From the NCBI GenBank assembly GCA_947259505.1, contig CAMYLT010000002.1:248001-312000 (forward strand): a stretch of DNA of 64,000 nt, given 5' to 3'. Shown one piece after another: positions 18,296 through 28,228 of the stretch (the stretch's first letter is position 1; each line of letters starts with the position of its first letter). The position numbers and the translations under genes are program-made. The notes below the pieces were generated by a model. It did not search any database and was not told the DNA's origin. It worked only from the letters and a program-made list of their open reading frames with translations. Origin of the DNA: an uncultured Porticoccus sp. Lineage in GTDB: Bacteria > Pseudomonadota > Gammaproteobacteria > Pseudomonadales > Porticoccaceae.

Positions 18296-19828
18296 TTATG
18301 GCCCCGATGCTGGAGATTGCTTAAGGTGTTCTCCGCTGGGCACGGATGGGTAGAGTTTTTCCAGACTTTCGGAACGCCCAGACGCTGTTTCCATACGCGC
18401 ATGCTTGCGGTGCAACTGCCTGGGCTCCAGTACGCCGCAGGAGTGGGCGATCATGCCCACATCATAGGTCATATTAAAAACGTAGTTGGCCACACGTTCC
18501 GACTTAAGGGTCGGATCGAGTCCTCGCTGTAACTTGGGATCATGGGTCGTCACACCAGTGGGGCAAGTATTCTTGTTGCATTGCATGGCCTGGATACAGC
18601 CCAGCGAGAACATAAAGCCCCGGGCCGAAGTGACAAAATCGGCTCCCATACAGAGTGCCCAGGCCACCCCCGAAGGCACAATCAACTTCCCTGAGGCTAT
18701 TACCTTGATACGTTGCCTCAGCCCATATCCGCATAGTAAATCCACCACCATAGGCAGGCTCTCACGAACCGGCATACCCATATAATCCAACAGCGCCTGG
18801 GGGGCCGCACCGGACCCGCCTTCGGCACCATCAATCGTGATGAAATCCGGCGCGGACTCAATTCCCCGCTCCAGGATCAACTGAAAAAGCTCCTCAAGCC
18901 AATCAGTATCACCCACTACACCCTTGAAGCCCACGGGTTTTCCCGTTACCCGTCGCACTAACTCGACCATATCCAGCAAACCCGCGGCATTGGCAATTTC
19001 CGGATGCCGATTCGGGCTGATAGCAGCCTCTCCGAGGTCTACAGCCCGTATGCGGGCAATTTCTTCTGTGACCTTTGCGGCAGGCAGAATACCGCCCTTG
19101 CCCGGCTTGGCACCCTGGCTCAACTTGATTTCAAACATCTTTACTTCCGGATAGGATGCGATGCCAGCCAGCTTCTCTTCACTCAGTCGCCCGTTCTCAT
19201 CCCTGACACCAAACTTGGCGGTACCAATTTGAAATACCAGATCACAGCCACCCTCCAGATGATAAGGAGAGAGTCCACCCTCTCCTGTGTTCATCCAACA
19301 GCCCGCCTTAGCCGCCCCCTTGGACAAAGCTCGCACCGCAGGCTTGGAAAGAGCGCCATAACTCATGCCGGAAATATTGAGAATGGAGGCCGTGGTATAT
19401 GGGTGTTCACAGTAAGGACCGATGGTAATAGGGCTGGGCGCCACAGCGTCTTCGCCCCGAGTAGGGTAGGCACAATTGACAAAATAAATTGAACCTACCG
19501 GCCGGAGATCCCGGGTAGAACCAAATGCCAAAGTACGGTCCACATCCTTGGCCGCCCGATAAACCCATGCCCGCTCGGCGCGATTAAAGGGCATTTCCTC
19601 CCGATCCATCGCATAGAAGTATTGTCGGAAGAACTCCCCCATGTGCTCGAAGAGATATCGAAAGCGCCCAATGACGGGATAATTTCGGCGTACGGCATGC
19701 GTGGACTGGGTGGCATCAATAATGTACAACACCACCACCCACACCAACCCAACACCCAGTGAAATAACAAACAGGGCTGCCAGTGAATTGAGAATAGTGT
19801 AAATCCAGTTCGAGGCCGTGAGCTCCAT
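18296..19828 (-). CDS. FMN-binding glutamate synthase family protein (membrane-anchored)
   Basis: This 510-residue protein consists of the synthase domain of glutamate synthase without the glutaminase domain. One or two membrane helices occupy about residues 10-36. A TIM-barrel follows with LNISGMSYGALSK and ITIDGAEGGSGAAP (FMN/2-oxoglutarate region), plus CIQAMQCNKNTCPTGV, the cysteine set that binds a 3Fe-4S cluster in the family. Members are common, but the electron donor and product are seldom established. Ammonia-dependent glutamate formation is possible, and another amino-group transfer is also possible. It is 38 bases upstream of the GCS2-like gene. Confidence 0.85.
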   Translation of the reverse strand: MELTASNWIYTILNSLAALFVISLGVGLVWVVVLYIIDATQSTHAVRRNYPVIGRFRYLFEHMGEFFRQYFYAMDREEMPFNRAERAWVYRAAKDVDRTLAFGSTRDLRPVGSIYFVNCAYPTRGEDAVAPSPITIGPYCEHPYTTASILNISGMSYGALSKPAVRALSKGAAKAGCWMNTGEGGLSPYHLEGGCDLVFQIGTAKFGVRDENGRLSEEKLAGIASYPEVKMFEIKLSQGAKPGKGGILPAAKVTEEIARIRAVDLGEAAISPNRHPEIANAAGLLDMVELVRRVTGKPVGFKGVVGDTDWLEELFQLILERGIESAPDFITIDGAEGGSGAAPQALLDYMGMPVRESLPMVVDLLCGYGLRQRIKVIASGKLIVPSGVAWALCMGADFVTSARGFMFSLGCIQAMQCNKNTCPTGVTTHDPKLQRGLDPTLKSERVANYVFNMTYDVGMIAHSCGVLEPRQLHRKHARMETASGRSESLEKLYPSVPSGEHLKQSPASGP

Positions 19829-20000
19829 AAACCAACCTGCCAGTGTTCTGCTAAAAGGGGTAAATAGACACGAGATATGTGCCCCTGCCTGCCGCCATGT
19901 TACGCTGGCGTCCGCGTTCTATCCAATTGATCTTAACGGTGGAGTATGCACATAAAACTGGGCATAATCGCGGCCTCAGTTTCTGCTGGCTAGCCATCTA

Positions 20001-20534
20001 ATGCCCAGAAAGACCCTGCGCCGGTTTTTACCCGACCCACACAAAACGATTCATATGCGTCCCATTCGCTGGATGGGTCCACTGCTACGTGATCCGAACC
20101 TTTTCCACATCAACCGCTATTCCATCGCCTCTTCATTTTTTATTGGACTGTTCTGCTGTTATCTACCACTTCCCGGCCACACCTTATTCGCCGCACTCCT
20201 CGCCCTGCTGTTTCGCACCAATCTACCGGTTGCCATAACATTGATATGGATCAGCAATCCCCTCACCATTCCGCCTATGTTCCTGTTTTCCTATAGTGTC
20301 GGCGCTTGGCTACTCGGCAACCCGGAAACCCACTTTACCATCGAGCTCAGCTGGGAGTGGATAGCGGCTCAAGGAAGTGCTATCTGGCTGCCATTACTGA
20401 CGGGATCGTTGATCTGTGGATTGGTGAGCGGAGCAGTCGGCTATTTGACCATTCTCTATCTCTGGCGCTGGAAGGTGATCAAGAACTGGGAACGTCGCAA
20501 GCAGACTCGGCAAAATCGGCAACAGCAGCCCTGA
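20001..20534 (+). CDS. DUF2062 membrane protein
   Basis: The 177 residues match DUF2062, seen in the core YSIASSFFIGLFCCYLPLPG and ITLIWISNPLTIPPMF, with about three or four membrane helices between residues 40 and 155 and a basic C-terminal tail. The function of the family is unknown. Related domains are fused to glycosyltransferases in some bacteria, which hints at envelope work. It is a single gene on the plus strand, divergent from the glutamate-synthase-like gene (172-base gap) and convergent with lolE. Confidence 0.85.
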   Translation: MPRKTLRRFLPDPHKTIHMRPIRWMGPLLRDPNLFHINRYSIASSFFIGLFCCYLPLPGHTLFAALLALLFRTNLPVAITLIWISNPLTIPPMFLFSYSVGAWLLGNPETHFTIELSWEWIAAQGSAIWLPLLTGSLICGLVSGAVGYLTILYLWRWKVIKNWERRKQTRQNRQQQP

Positions 20535-20542
20535 CCAGAACA

Positions 20543-21781
20543 TTACTCGTAACGCAGTACTTCAGCAGGCCGGGTATTGGCGGCACGAAAAGCCGGATAC
20601 AGTGTGGCCAGAAAATTCAGTGCCAGCGCCACAGCTACAATCATGGCGACATCCCCCCACGCCAGCACCGACGGCAGGTAGTCAATCGGGTAAATTTCCG
20701 AATTCAATAACTGACGCCCTATTAGACCTTCCAGCGCCTTGGCAATATCGGTGACATTCAACGCGCCGATTACCCCCAAGACGACACCAAGACCCGCCCC
20801 AAACACCCCAATCAGAAATCCCTGTGCGAGGAACATGAGCACAATCTCAGCTCTGCTGGCACCCTGGGTTTTGAGAATGGCGATCTCTGCCCGCTTGTCG
20901 ATCACCGTCATCATCAGCATTGAGATAACGTTGAATACCGCAATGGCGACGATCAGGAAGACCAGCAGGGAGACCAGATTTCGAGACATTTTGATGGCTT
21001 GAAACAGATTGCCATGGGTTTGCAGCCAATCAGAGAAATGGAACCCATCGGGGAGCATGGCCAATAGCTCGAAGCCGGTCTGTCGTGCATTGAAAAGATC
21101 TGTAACCCGCACCTGCATCCCTTGGGGTAGGGTTCCGCTCCCCCCTAACCTGGAAGCCTGACTGAGATTGACCAGAACAAGGCTTTGATCAAGCGTCGTG
21201 TGAGTGACAAATGTGCCAAGCACGGTAAACGCTGCAACGACCGGAGCCTGTTGCATTGCGCCCACCTCATCATGAGAAGGCAGTAGCAGGGTAACCCGAT
21301 CACCGGCACCCACCGACAGTTTTGCCGCGACCACTGTGGCCAACAGCACACCACCGGGCTGCTCCGTCAGTGCCGACATCAAGCCATCGGCAACGAACTG
21401 GCCGATAAAAGGCTCACTCAGTGATGGTTCTATACCCATCACTTCGACCGGTCGGGTTTTGCCACGACTGGTCAGCATGCCCTCGAGACGGGTAAAGGGC
21501 ATGACGGCGGTGACATTGTCATGCCCTGCCACCAGCTGACGAAGTTCATCTTCATGTTCAATGCCGGTTTTACTGAACAGACGGATATGCGGCACTGCAC
21601 CGAGAATACGGGACTCCATTTCCCGGTCAAAACCGTTCATGACGGACGCCACCAGAATCAGCAGCGCCACACCAAGTACCAGCCCGAGTATGGCCAGCAG
21701 GGAAATAAACGACACTAATCGGTTATCACTACCGGAGGTAAAATTGCGCAAGGCCAGATAAAGGGGCAGTGGTCTGAACAC
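20543..21781 (-). CDS. lolE: Lipoprotein-releasing system permease LolE
   Basis: This is a membrane subunit of the LolCDE ABC transporter, which extracts outer-membrane lipoproteins from the inner membrane and passes them to LolA. The 412 residues have an N-terminal helix (about 22-46, LVSFISLLAILGLVLGVALL), the motif ASVMNGFDREMESRIL, a periplasmic domain, and three helices near the C-terminus around a FtsX-type core (DKRAEIAILKTQGAS). The start is GTG at 21781, 6 bases after the lolD stop. LolC and LolE are homologous, and the two names are assigned here mainly by gene order. Confidence 0.88.
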   Translation of the reverse strand: MFRPLPLYLALRNFTSGSDNRLVSFISLLAILGLVLGVALLILVASVMNGFDREMESRILGAVPHIRLFSKTGIEHEDELRQLVAGHDNVTAVMPFTRLEGMLTSRGKTRPVEVMGIEPSLSEPFIGQFVADGLMSALTEQPGGVLLATVVAAKLSVGAGDRVTLLLPSHDEVGAMQQAPVVAAFTVLGTFVTHTTLDQSLVLVNLSQASRLGGSGTLPQGMQVRVTDLFNARQTGFELLAMLPDGFHFSDWLQTHGNLFQAIKMSRNLVSLLVFLIVAIAVFNVISMLMMTVIDKRAEIAILKTQGASRAEIVLMFLAQGFLIGVFGAGLGVVLGVIGALNVTDIAKALEGLIGRQLLNSEIYPIDYLPSVLAWGDVAMIVAVALALNFLATLYPAFRAANTRPAEVLRYE

Positions 21782-21787
21782 CAGGCC

Positions 21788-22501
21788 TTACTCCACCAAC
21801 TGTTTAATGGATGCAGTGGTGTCCAGCAGTTGGCCATCACTGAGGGAAAGAATCCGGTCCATGCGTGCTGCCACCCGTGGGTCATGGGTCACCACCACAA
21901 AACTGATACCCAAATCGCGATTCAACGATAACAACAACTGCAAGACCGTCTCCGCTGTGACCGGATCGAGATTGCCGGTGGGTTCATCCATTAGTACACA
22001 GGCGGGATTTGTCACCAGGGCCCGCGCAATCGCCACCCGCTGTCGCTCACCACCAGATAATTCCGAGGGCTTGTGGTCAAACCGATGGGACAGACCCACT
22101 TTATCAAGTACCTGACTAGCTCTCTCACGTGCTTCGACCACCGGTCGCTTGCCAATCAGCAACGGCATCGCGACGTTCTCAAGAGCACTGAATTCCCCCA
22201 GCAAGTGGTGAAACTGATAAACGAAACCCAGATGCTGGTTACGCCAGCGAGCGCGTTGGGACTCACTCAGCGGGGCCATATCCTGTCCCATTACCAAGAC
22301 GGAGCCCCGATCAGGATCATCAAGACCGCCCAGCAAGTTCAGCAGGGTTGTCTTGCCAGAGCCGGATGTCCCGATAATCGCTACCCGCTCACCGGGATAC
22401 ACTTCCAGAGCGAGGTCTATGAGGACATTAACAATTGCGGCTCCCTGTCTGTAGTGTCTGGACAGGTTGTGGCACTTAACAACCAGCTGCTCAGTGGTCA
22501 T
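21788..22501 (-). CDS. lolD: Lipoprotein-releasing system ATPase LolD
   Basis: LolD is the cytoplasmic ATPase of LolCDE. In 237 residues there are Walker A GTSGSGKTT (44-52), the Q-loop FVYQFHHLLGEFSALENV typical of LolD, the signature LSGGERQRVA and Walker B CVLMDEPTGNLD. It overlaps the lolC end by 11 bases and precedes lolE by 6, so the three genes form one unit. Confidence 0.96.
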   Translation of the reverse strand: MTTEQLVVKCHNLSRHYRQGAAIVNVLIDLALEVYPGERVAIIGTSGSGKTTLLNLLGGLDDPDRGSVLVMGQDMAPLSESQRARWRNQHLGFVYQFHHLLGEFSALENVAMPLLIGKRPVVEARERASQVLDKVGLSHRFDHKPSELSGGERQRVAIARALVTNPACVLMDEPTGNLDPVTAETVLQLLLSLNRDLGISFVVVTHDPRVAARMDRILSLSDGQLLDTTASIKQLVE

Positions 22502-23735
22502 AACGCAATGCCTCCGCAGGCAATACCTTCCCTGCGCGGTACGCGGGATATAGCGTTGCCAGGATACTGAGCACCAGGCCGAGGGCGCTGATCAGCACCA
22601 CGTCCTGCCACATAAGCCGAGAAGGTAACTCACTAATAAAGAAAACTGTGGGATCGAACACTTGAAAACCGCCAATACGCTCCAGCCAACTGACTAAATC
22701 GCCAATCGTCCAGGCCAGCAGACAACCGAGTGTAGCCCCCGTCAGCACCCCCAAGAACCCAACGGCACTACCCTGCACGGTAAATATTCGTGACACGGTG
22801 TGGGATTCAGCGCCAAGGGTGCGCAGCACGGCAATGTCCCGGCGCTTGTCTGCCACCATCAAGGTCAGGCTGGCAACAATATTGAAAGCCGCCACGGCTA
22901 TAATTGCCGCCAACATCAACCCAACCACTTTTTTCTCCATCTCAATCGCCTGAAAAAGATTGCCCATCTCACTGGTCCAAGTCTTAACCACAAGTCCCTC
23001 AGGTAAAGAGGCACGAAGTCGCTCAGCAACGGGTTCAATTTGGTAGGGATCGCTCACCCGCAATTGAACACCACTAACCTGACCGCCCATGCGATAGAGT
23101 TTTTGGGCGTCGCTGTAGTGTACAAAGGCCATGCCGCTATCCACCTGTGCGCCCACCTGAAATACGCCTAACACATGAAAACGTTTGTAGCGGGGAAAAA
23201 TGCCAGCTGGCGTGACGTTCAATTCCGGCAACGACAATACCACTCGATCACCCCTGATCACCCCCAGCGTGCGGGCCAGCATATTTCCCAGCACAATGCC
23301 ATATTCCCCTGGCTGCAACAGCGCCAGCTCACCTATAAGCATATGTTCATCAATGGGACTGACCAATTTCTCCCACGCCGGATCGATTCCGTGAATCAAG
23401 ACCCCTTGGCTGGCCGTATCGGATGACAGCAAGCCATACCCCTCAATAAAAGGGGCAAACGCCTGGACCTCCACATCACCCAACGCCTGATGGCCAAGTG
23501 CTTGCCAGTCAGTGATACCTGACTCATTCACAATGGCTCCATGCGAAACCACATTAAGGATGCGCTCCCTGATTTCACGGTCAAAGCCATTCATCACCGA
23601 TAACACCAGAATCAAGGCCATGACGCCCAATGCCATGGCAATAAACGACAGTAGGGAGATAAAGGAAACAAAACCATTGCGCCGCTTGCTTCGAATGTAG
23701 CGCAGGCCAATAAACAGTGGTAGGTTGGAGTTCAT
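22491..23735 (-). CDS. lolC: Lipoprotein-releasing system permease LolC
   Basis: This is the second LolCDE permease, 414 residues from the ATG at 23733-23735. The start was chosen because the family N-terminus (MNSNLPLFIGLRYIRSK) begins there; the frame stays open upstream to 23906, but the extra residues look non-coding. It carries an N-terminal helix (about 25-45), LSVMNGFDREIRERIL, a periplasmic MacB-like domain and three C-terminal helices with DKRRDIAVLRTLGAE. The Shine-Dalgarno is weak. It is the first gene of lolCDE and its promoter was not clear. Confidence 0.9.
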   Translation of the reverse strand: MNSNLPLFIGLRYIRSKRRNGFVSFISLLSFIAMALGVMALILVLSVMNGFDREIRERILNVVSHGAIVNESGITDWQALGHQALGDVEVQAFAPFIEGYGLLSSDTASQGVLIHGIDPAWEKLVSPIDEHMLIGELALLQPGEYGIVLGNMLARTLGVIRGDRVVLSLPELNVTPAGIFPRYKRFHVLGVFQVGAQVDSGMAFVHYSDAQKLYRMGGQVSGVQLRVSDPYQIEPVAERLRASLPEGLVVKTWTSEMGNLFQAIEMEKKVVGLMLAAIIAVAAFNIVASLTLMVADKRRDIAVLRTLGAESHTVSRIFTVQGSAVGFLGVLTGATLGCLLAWTIGDLVSWLERIGGFQVFDPTVFFISELPSRLMWQDVVLISALGLVLSILATLYPAYRAGKVLPAEALRYDH

Positions 23736-23918
23736 GGCATGGCATTTAATCTGAATACACAGGGGCAAACAAGCGGCGATTTCTGTGATTGACCACCTGT
23801 TTATTCCCTCTCCCTGGATTTTGCAGTTGCACTTACCATAATTCTGCTTACTATAATCATCAGTGATACTGCAAACCTCGGACATGCCGGTTACCGTTGA
23901 AATCAAGGAAATTAGACT

Positions 23919-24221
23919 ATGAAGACGCTTTTGCTATTGCCCCTTGTCGCCCTTCTCTCCCTGCCATTGGCTGCGGAACAGGTTGTGATTCCGGTTGGGC
24001 AGCAAGCAGCTGAAAAGCAGAGTATTCAACGACCAACTGCCGGCATCCATAAAGACAAGGTTCGGGAACAGTTCGGGGAGCCCCTTAGCATGCATGAAGC
24101 TGTGGGAGATCCACCCATCTCATCGTGGGAATATGCCGATTTTCTGGTTTACTTTGAACACGATCTGGTGCTCCACTCCGTACTCAAACGTTCTGCAGCG
24201 CCCGCAACGGAAGCACCCTAA
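23919..24221 (+). CDS. Small secreted protein, BamE/SmpA-like pattern
   Basis: The 100 residues begin with a clear signal peptide (MKTLLLLPLVALLSLPLAAE, cleavage likely after LAA), preceded by a good Shine-Dalgarno (AAGGAAATTAG). The mature part has GIHKDKVREQFGEP followed by ISSWEYADFLVYFEHDLVLHSV. A helix-turn with the FGEP step and then paired beta strands ending in HSV recalls the BamE/SmpA-type fold, but no certain family is named. It is periplasmic by prediction and divergent from lolC, with a bidirectional terminator after it. Confidence 0.75.
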   Translation: MKTLLLLPLVALLSLPLAAEQVVIPVGQQAAEKQSIQRPTAGIHKDKVREQFGEPLSMHEAVGDPPISSWEYADFLVYFEHDLVLHSVLKRSAAPATEAP

Positions 24222-24245
24222 TTCAAGGGGCCAGGAGTCCCAAAT

Positions 24246-24276
24246 AAAAAAGGCGCCATCAGTTGGCGCCTTTTTT
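24246..24276. terminator. Bidirectional intrinsic terminator
   Basis: A perfect stem GGCGCC/GGCGCC with a 7-base loop is flanked by A6 and T6, so it can end transcripts from both the small secreted protein gene (plus) and sthA (minus). Confidence 0.9.
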
Positions 24277-24322
24277 ATGGATAACGGCAATGGCTCGTAT
24301 AGCCTTACCTGGTGCTGACATC

Positions 24323-25741
24323 CTATATCACTAACTTTCTGGACTCACGACACAGCCGGTTAATGCCATTAATGGCCGCTATACGGTATGCCTCAGCCAT
24401 TGTCGGATAGTTAAACGTAGTACGGATGAAATACTCAATGGTATTGGCCTTGCCGTCCTGGTTCATGATGGCCTGGCCAATGTGGATGATTTCTGCCGCT
24501 TCTGCGCCAAAGCAGTGAACACCTAAAATTTCCAATGTTTCCTGGTGAAAGAGAACTTTCAAAACACCTACTTCTTCACCGGTAATATGCGCCCGGGCGA
24601 TGTTTTTGAAGTACGCCCGGCCAATTTCATACGGAACCTGCTGCTCAGTCAGTTCAGACTCAGTCTTACCAACATAGCTGATTTCCGGAATGGTATAGAT
24701 GCCAGTCGCCACATCTTCGACGTGGTATTCCCGAGCGGTATCACACATGTGAGCAGCGGCAAATCGCCCCTGGTCATAAGCCGCACCGGCCAACGCCGGC
24801 CATCCAACCACATCTCCTGCCGCGTAAACATGGGGAATGCTCGTCTGGTAATGCTCGTTGATCTCCAGTTGACCACGCCTATCAGGCTCCAGCCCTATAA
24901 CATCCAGTCCCATGTTTCTTGTGTTACCGGAACGACCATTACACCAGAGCAAAGCTTCTGCATGAATGCGCTTACCGGATTTCAGCTCCATGGTAATGCC
25001 GTTACTACGAGTTTCAATCTTGGCGTACTCCTCATTGTGACGCACAGTCACATTGAGATCCCGCAGGTGATAGCTCAGGGCATCGGAAATTTCATCGTCC
25101 AGGAACGACAGTAAACCGGAACGGGTATTGACTAAATCAACCCGTGTTTCCAACCCGGCAAAGATGGAAGCGTATTCACAACCGATTACCCCTGCGCCAT
25201 AAATGATGATGTTACGCGGGGTTCGATTAAGCTTCAGAATCGAATCACTATCGAAAATACAGGGGTGTGAAAAGTCTACGTCTTCAGGGTGATAAGGGGT
25301 TGAGCCGGTAGCAATCAGGAAAAACCGGCTTTTGATCGTCTCTTTGGTATGGTCTGGTTTACAAACAGAGATTTCGTGGCTATCGATAAAGTTCGCACGG
25401 CCCACATGGAAACGGATACGGTTTCGGGAGTATTCACGCGTGCGGCCATCTACCTGTTTGCGAATCACCTCGTCCGCGGCTTGCATCAATTCGGGAAAAG
25501 AAAACCAGCGCGGCTCTCCCACAGCACGAAACATGGACATGGTATTGAATTGCACCATGCGGCGCACCGAATGACGTAATGCCTTGGAGGGGATGGTACC
25601 CAAGTGAGTACAGTTACCACCCACCTGAGGGCGTTCATCGACTACCGCAACAGACCAACCCTGTTTGACCGCTGACATCGCTGCCCCCTCTCCTGCGGGG
25701 CCACTGCCAATGATGACAAGGTCATACTGATAATCCGCCAT
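24323..25741 (-). CDS. sthA: Soluble pyridine nucleotide transhydrogenase
   Basis: SthA is a cytosolic flavoenzyme that moves hydride between NADPH and NAD and so balances the two pools. The 472 residues have the FAD site GSGPAGEG (12-19), [15 protein letters not shown] (41-55) and a second Rossmann motif ([12 protein letters not shown], from about 184). In the usual disulfide reductases the active-site segment carries two cysteines. Here only one remains (C44 in CTHLGT), which is what distinguishes SthA from lipoamide dehydrogenase. It has the usual SthA length and is a single gene with its own terminator. Confidence 0.96.
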   Translation of the reverse strand: MADYQYDLVIIGSGPAGEGAAMSAVKQGWSVAVVDERPQVGGNCTHLGTIPSKALRHSVRRMVQFNTMSMFRAVGEPRWFSFPELMQAADEVIRKQVDGRTREYSRNRIRFHVGRANFIDSHEISVCKPDHTKETIKSRFFLIATGSTPYHPEDVDFSHPCIFDSDSILKLNRTPRNIIIYGAGVIGCEYASIFAGLETRVDLVNTRSGLLSFLDDEISDALSYHLRDLNVTVRHNEEYAKIETRSNGITMELKSGKRIHAEALLWCNGRSGNTRNMGLDVIGLEPDRRGQLEINEHYQTSIPHVYAAGDVVGWPALAGAAYDQGRFAAAHMCDTAREYHVEDVATGIYTIPEISYVGKTESELTEQQVPYEIGRAYFKNIARAHITGEEVGVLKVLFHQETLEILGVHCFGAEAAEIIHIGQAIMNQDGKANTIEYFIRTTFNYPTMAEAYRIAAINGINRLCRESRKLVI

Positions 25742-25842
25742 TTATTACCACTCCAGTCATGCTTACAACGTACCGTTCATTTTCACGATGAAAATACGCC
25801 GTATAGTTCAATAATTTCCATCATCAGTTCTAAGCTGAAAAA

Positions 25843-27720
25843 TCAATATTTGGAAGCCACATCCGCGCGCTCAAGTAATAGTTTCTCATAGGCTTGGTAG
25901 TCCCGGCTCGCAGCTGTCAAAGCAATGGTTGCAGTCAACAGTTTCTGCTGATCTTTACTGAGTTGAGAGAAGTCACCCTCTTTTACCTTGACCAGAGAGA
26001 TGAGGACATAATCACCATTTTCGAGTACCAGACTATCAACCACGGGCTGCCCCGCAGGCTCATCCATGGCAAACACCTTCTGCCGGATTTCATCATTTTG
26101 ATTGCCGGTAAACCGCTTGGTATCCAAACTGACTTGCCACGCCAGAGATTCTTCTTTAGCCACCTCTTCAATCGTGTCGCCAGACTTAACCCAACCAGCC
26201 AGAGCCTCACCATGAGCCATTAACTGTCGGCTGACGAGTTGCTGCTTCAAAGTTGTCTCAATATTCTCTCTCACCTCAGCCAGCGGTCTCAGGCTGGCGG
26301 GAATCCGCTCTTTCAATGCCAACACAAGAACATGATCATCCGCCAGCTCCAATACTTCACTAGCGATACCATCGTCCAGAACAGGTTTACTATATGCGGC
26401 GCGGACCACCAGAGGATTGGCTGTAACACCTTGGCCTTTTTGTCGACTGAAAGGCTGTGAAACTTGCAATTCAAGACCCAAACGACCGGCAACGGATCCA
26501 AGTGAACCGGCGTTATAGGAGAGGTCTTTTAGCTCTTCAATGCGCTCCGGTAATAGCTCCATGGCCAATTGACGAGTCAGTTCCTGACGAACACTGGGTT
26601 CGAGGGATTCCCTGCTTGGCACATCCGCTACTTTTTCATCAAGTAGTTTCAGCAGGTGTACGCCTAACTCGCTTTCTACTATGCCGGAAACCTCACCAAC
26701 GGCTAACTTGTCCAGCTCTAAGCCCAAAGGCTCTGGCAGGTCTCCCGCCGGAATAAAACCAAGATCACCACCCTGCTCGGCAGTTCCATAATCCTCGGAA
26801 TACTCACTCGCCAGCGCCGAAAATTCTTCTCCGGCTTTAAGCTTTGCCTCGATTTCAGCGATTTTCTTCAGATGACTTTGATCATCCTGACGCTCTATCA
26901 AAATCTGGGCAACTCGTCGTGAACGAGCCGATGCCGCTGCGGCAATTTTGGCATCAATAATCTCATCCACCATGCCCTGATCAACATCCACATCTTCTAC
27001 AAGATCAGAGGGGCGCAACTCTACATATTCAACGACCAGCTGCTCTTCGGAAACAAATTCATCTTTATTGGCTTCGTAATAGGTCCGAATATCTGCAGAA
27101 GGAACACTGACAGACGCCATCAACGGTGCTCTGGGGATTGTTAGATAATAGTAATCCCGAGTCTGTTCTGTCATACCGGCCAGGAGTTTACTTTCAGGTT
27201 CTGTAGAAAATCCGGTAGTTGCCACACCCTGCATGAACTGGCTGGTAACCATGTCAGTGGTCAGCAACTTGTTATAGGAAGAAGGCGAATAACCCATCTG
27301 CCTGAGCACAAACTCATAGCGCTCAGTATCAAATTTTCCGTCTGCCTGGAAATCCGGCACTTCCAGCAACATCCGATAGATTGTCTTTTTATCAACGCCC
27401 ATACCCTGGTCGACCGCTGCCTGCTCTACCACCTTCTGGCGAATCAGCTGCTGCACCACTGGAGCACGCAACTGACTCTCATCGACCATAGAGGGGTCAA
27501 TGTTTTCATAGCGATTGAGTATCTGCTGCTTTTGCAGTGCCACCGCCTGCTGAAGCCGTAGCTCGGAAATGCTCTCGCCATTGACATTTGCCACTTCTTC
27601 CACGGCATTACCACTTAGAAAAATGGCGTCTACGCCAAATAGGGCAAAAGGCACGATGATGATCGCGATCAAAACCCCCTTGGCAGCGCCATGAAGATTG
27701 TCTCGAAAGTTCTGAAGCAT
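25843..27720 (-). CDS. ppiD: Periplasmic folding factor PpiD/SurA-like peptidyl-prolyl isomerase
   Basis: PpiD is an inner-membrane-anchored periplasmic chaperone at the SecYEG exit. The 625 residues have a short cytoplasmic start, a helix at about 14-34, a SurA_N-like helical region (about 40-225) and a parvulin-type domain near 265-360 (LKAGEEFSALASEYS, GGDLGFIPAGDLPEP). The C-terminal helical part has no obvious catalytic role. hupB lies upstream, ended by its own strong terminator at 27763-27791, so ppiD needs a separate promoter, which I could not pick out. The clpX-lon-hupB-ppiD order is conserved widely. Confidence 0.95.
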   Translation of the reverse strand: MLQNFRDNLHGAAKGVLIAIIIVPFALFGVDAIFLSGNAVEEVANVNGESISELRLQQAVALQKQQILNRYENIDPSMVDESQLRAPVVQQLIRQKVVEQAAVDQGMGVDKKTIYRMLLEVPDFQADGKFDTERYEFVLRQMGYSPSSYNKLLTTDMVTSQFMQGVATTGFSTEPESKLLAGMTEQTRDYYYLTIPRAPLMASVSVPSADIRTYYEANKDEFVSEEQLVVEYVELRPSDLVEDVDVDQGMVDEIIDAKIAAAASARSRRVAQILIERQDDQSHLKKIAEIEAKLKAGEEFSALASEYSEDYGTAEQGGDLGFIPAGDLPEPLGLELDKLAVGEVSGIVESELGVHLLKLLDEKVADVPSRESLEPSVRQELTRQLAMELLPERIEELKDLSYNAGSLGSVAGRLGLELQVSQPFSRQKGQGVTANPLVVRAAYSKPVLDDGIASEVLELADDHVLVLALKERIPASLRPLAEVRENIETTLKQQLVSRQLMAHGEALAGWVKSGDTIEEVAKEESLAWQVSLDTKRFTGNQNDEIRQKVFAMDEPAGQPVVDSLVLENGDYVLISLVKVKEGDFSQLSKDQQKLLTATIALTAASRDYQAYEKLLLERADVASKY

Positions 27721-27762
27721 AGAAATCTCTTGGTGTTAGCGAAACGTACCTGAATGTTCTAT

Positions 27763-27791
27763 AAAAAAAGGCGCATCGCTGATGCGCCTTT
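27763..27791 (-). terminator. Intrinsic terminator of hupB
   Basis: On the minus strand a perfect 11-bp stem AAAGGCGCATC/GATGCGCCTTT with loop AGC is followed by a run of T. It ends hupB and separates it from ppiD. The flanking A-run gives some bidirectional potential. Confidence 0.92.
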
Positions 27792-27826
27792 CAAGGTTCG
27801 TAAACTCAAACAATGAACGCTGTTTG

Positions 27827-28099
27827 TTAGTTAACAGCGTCCTTTAATGCTTTACCTGCTTTGAAACTCGGCACGTTAGCAGCAGCAATTTTAATCTCAG
27901 CGCCAGTCTGCGGGTTGCGGCCAGTACGAGCGGCACGCGGCTTCACAGAAAAAGTTCCAAAACCTACCAGAGATACGCCATCTCCGTTCTTCAGGGCGTT
28001 GGTAACAGCATCGATGGCTGCATCCAGAGCACGACCAGCAGAGGCCTTAGACAGATCGGCTGCATCAGCAATTGCATCAACGAGTTCAGATTTATTCAC
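27827..28099 (-). CDS. hupB: DNA-binding protein HU-beta
   Basis: HU is a small histone-like protein that bends and compacts DNA. The 90 residues show the usual helical first half ([18 protein letters not shown]), [21 protein letters not shown] with the DNA-binding beta arm, and [15 protein letters not shown] at the end. The start is GTG at 28097-28099, not an upstream codon, because AAGGGG lies eight bases before it and the product then has exactly HU length. A strong promoter sits at 28195-28223 and a strong terminator follows. Confidence 0.97.
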   Translation of the reverse strand: MNKSELVDAIADAADLSKASAGRALDAAIDAVTNALKNGDGVSLVGFGTFSVKPRAARTGRNPQTGAEIKIAAANVPSFKAGKALKDAVN

Positions 28100-28194
28100 A
28101 ATAATCCCCTTGTTATGGTTGATTAGACTGTTCACCTGCAATACACACAACACAACGGGTCATTGCAGGCTGTGGCATAGAAGACGACTGCAAC

Positions 28195-28223
28195 GTTATA
28201 CCAACCAGCCTAAAACCGGTCAA
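28195..28223 (-). promoter_or_regulatory. Sigma-70 promoter of hupB
   Basis: On the minus strand, TTGACC (28218-28223) is separated by 17 bases from TATAAC (28195-28200). It gives a 5' leader of about 90 bases before the hupB GTG and begins just after the lon stop. Confidence 0.75.
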
Positions 28224-28228
28224 GCGCT

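Noticed and set aside
23735..23906. An earlier lolC start giving 57 extra residues
   Set aside because: The extra residues do not resemble LolC and the family N-terminus begins at 23735.
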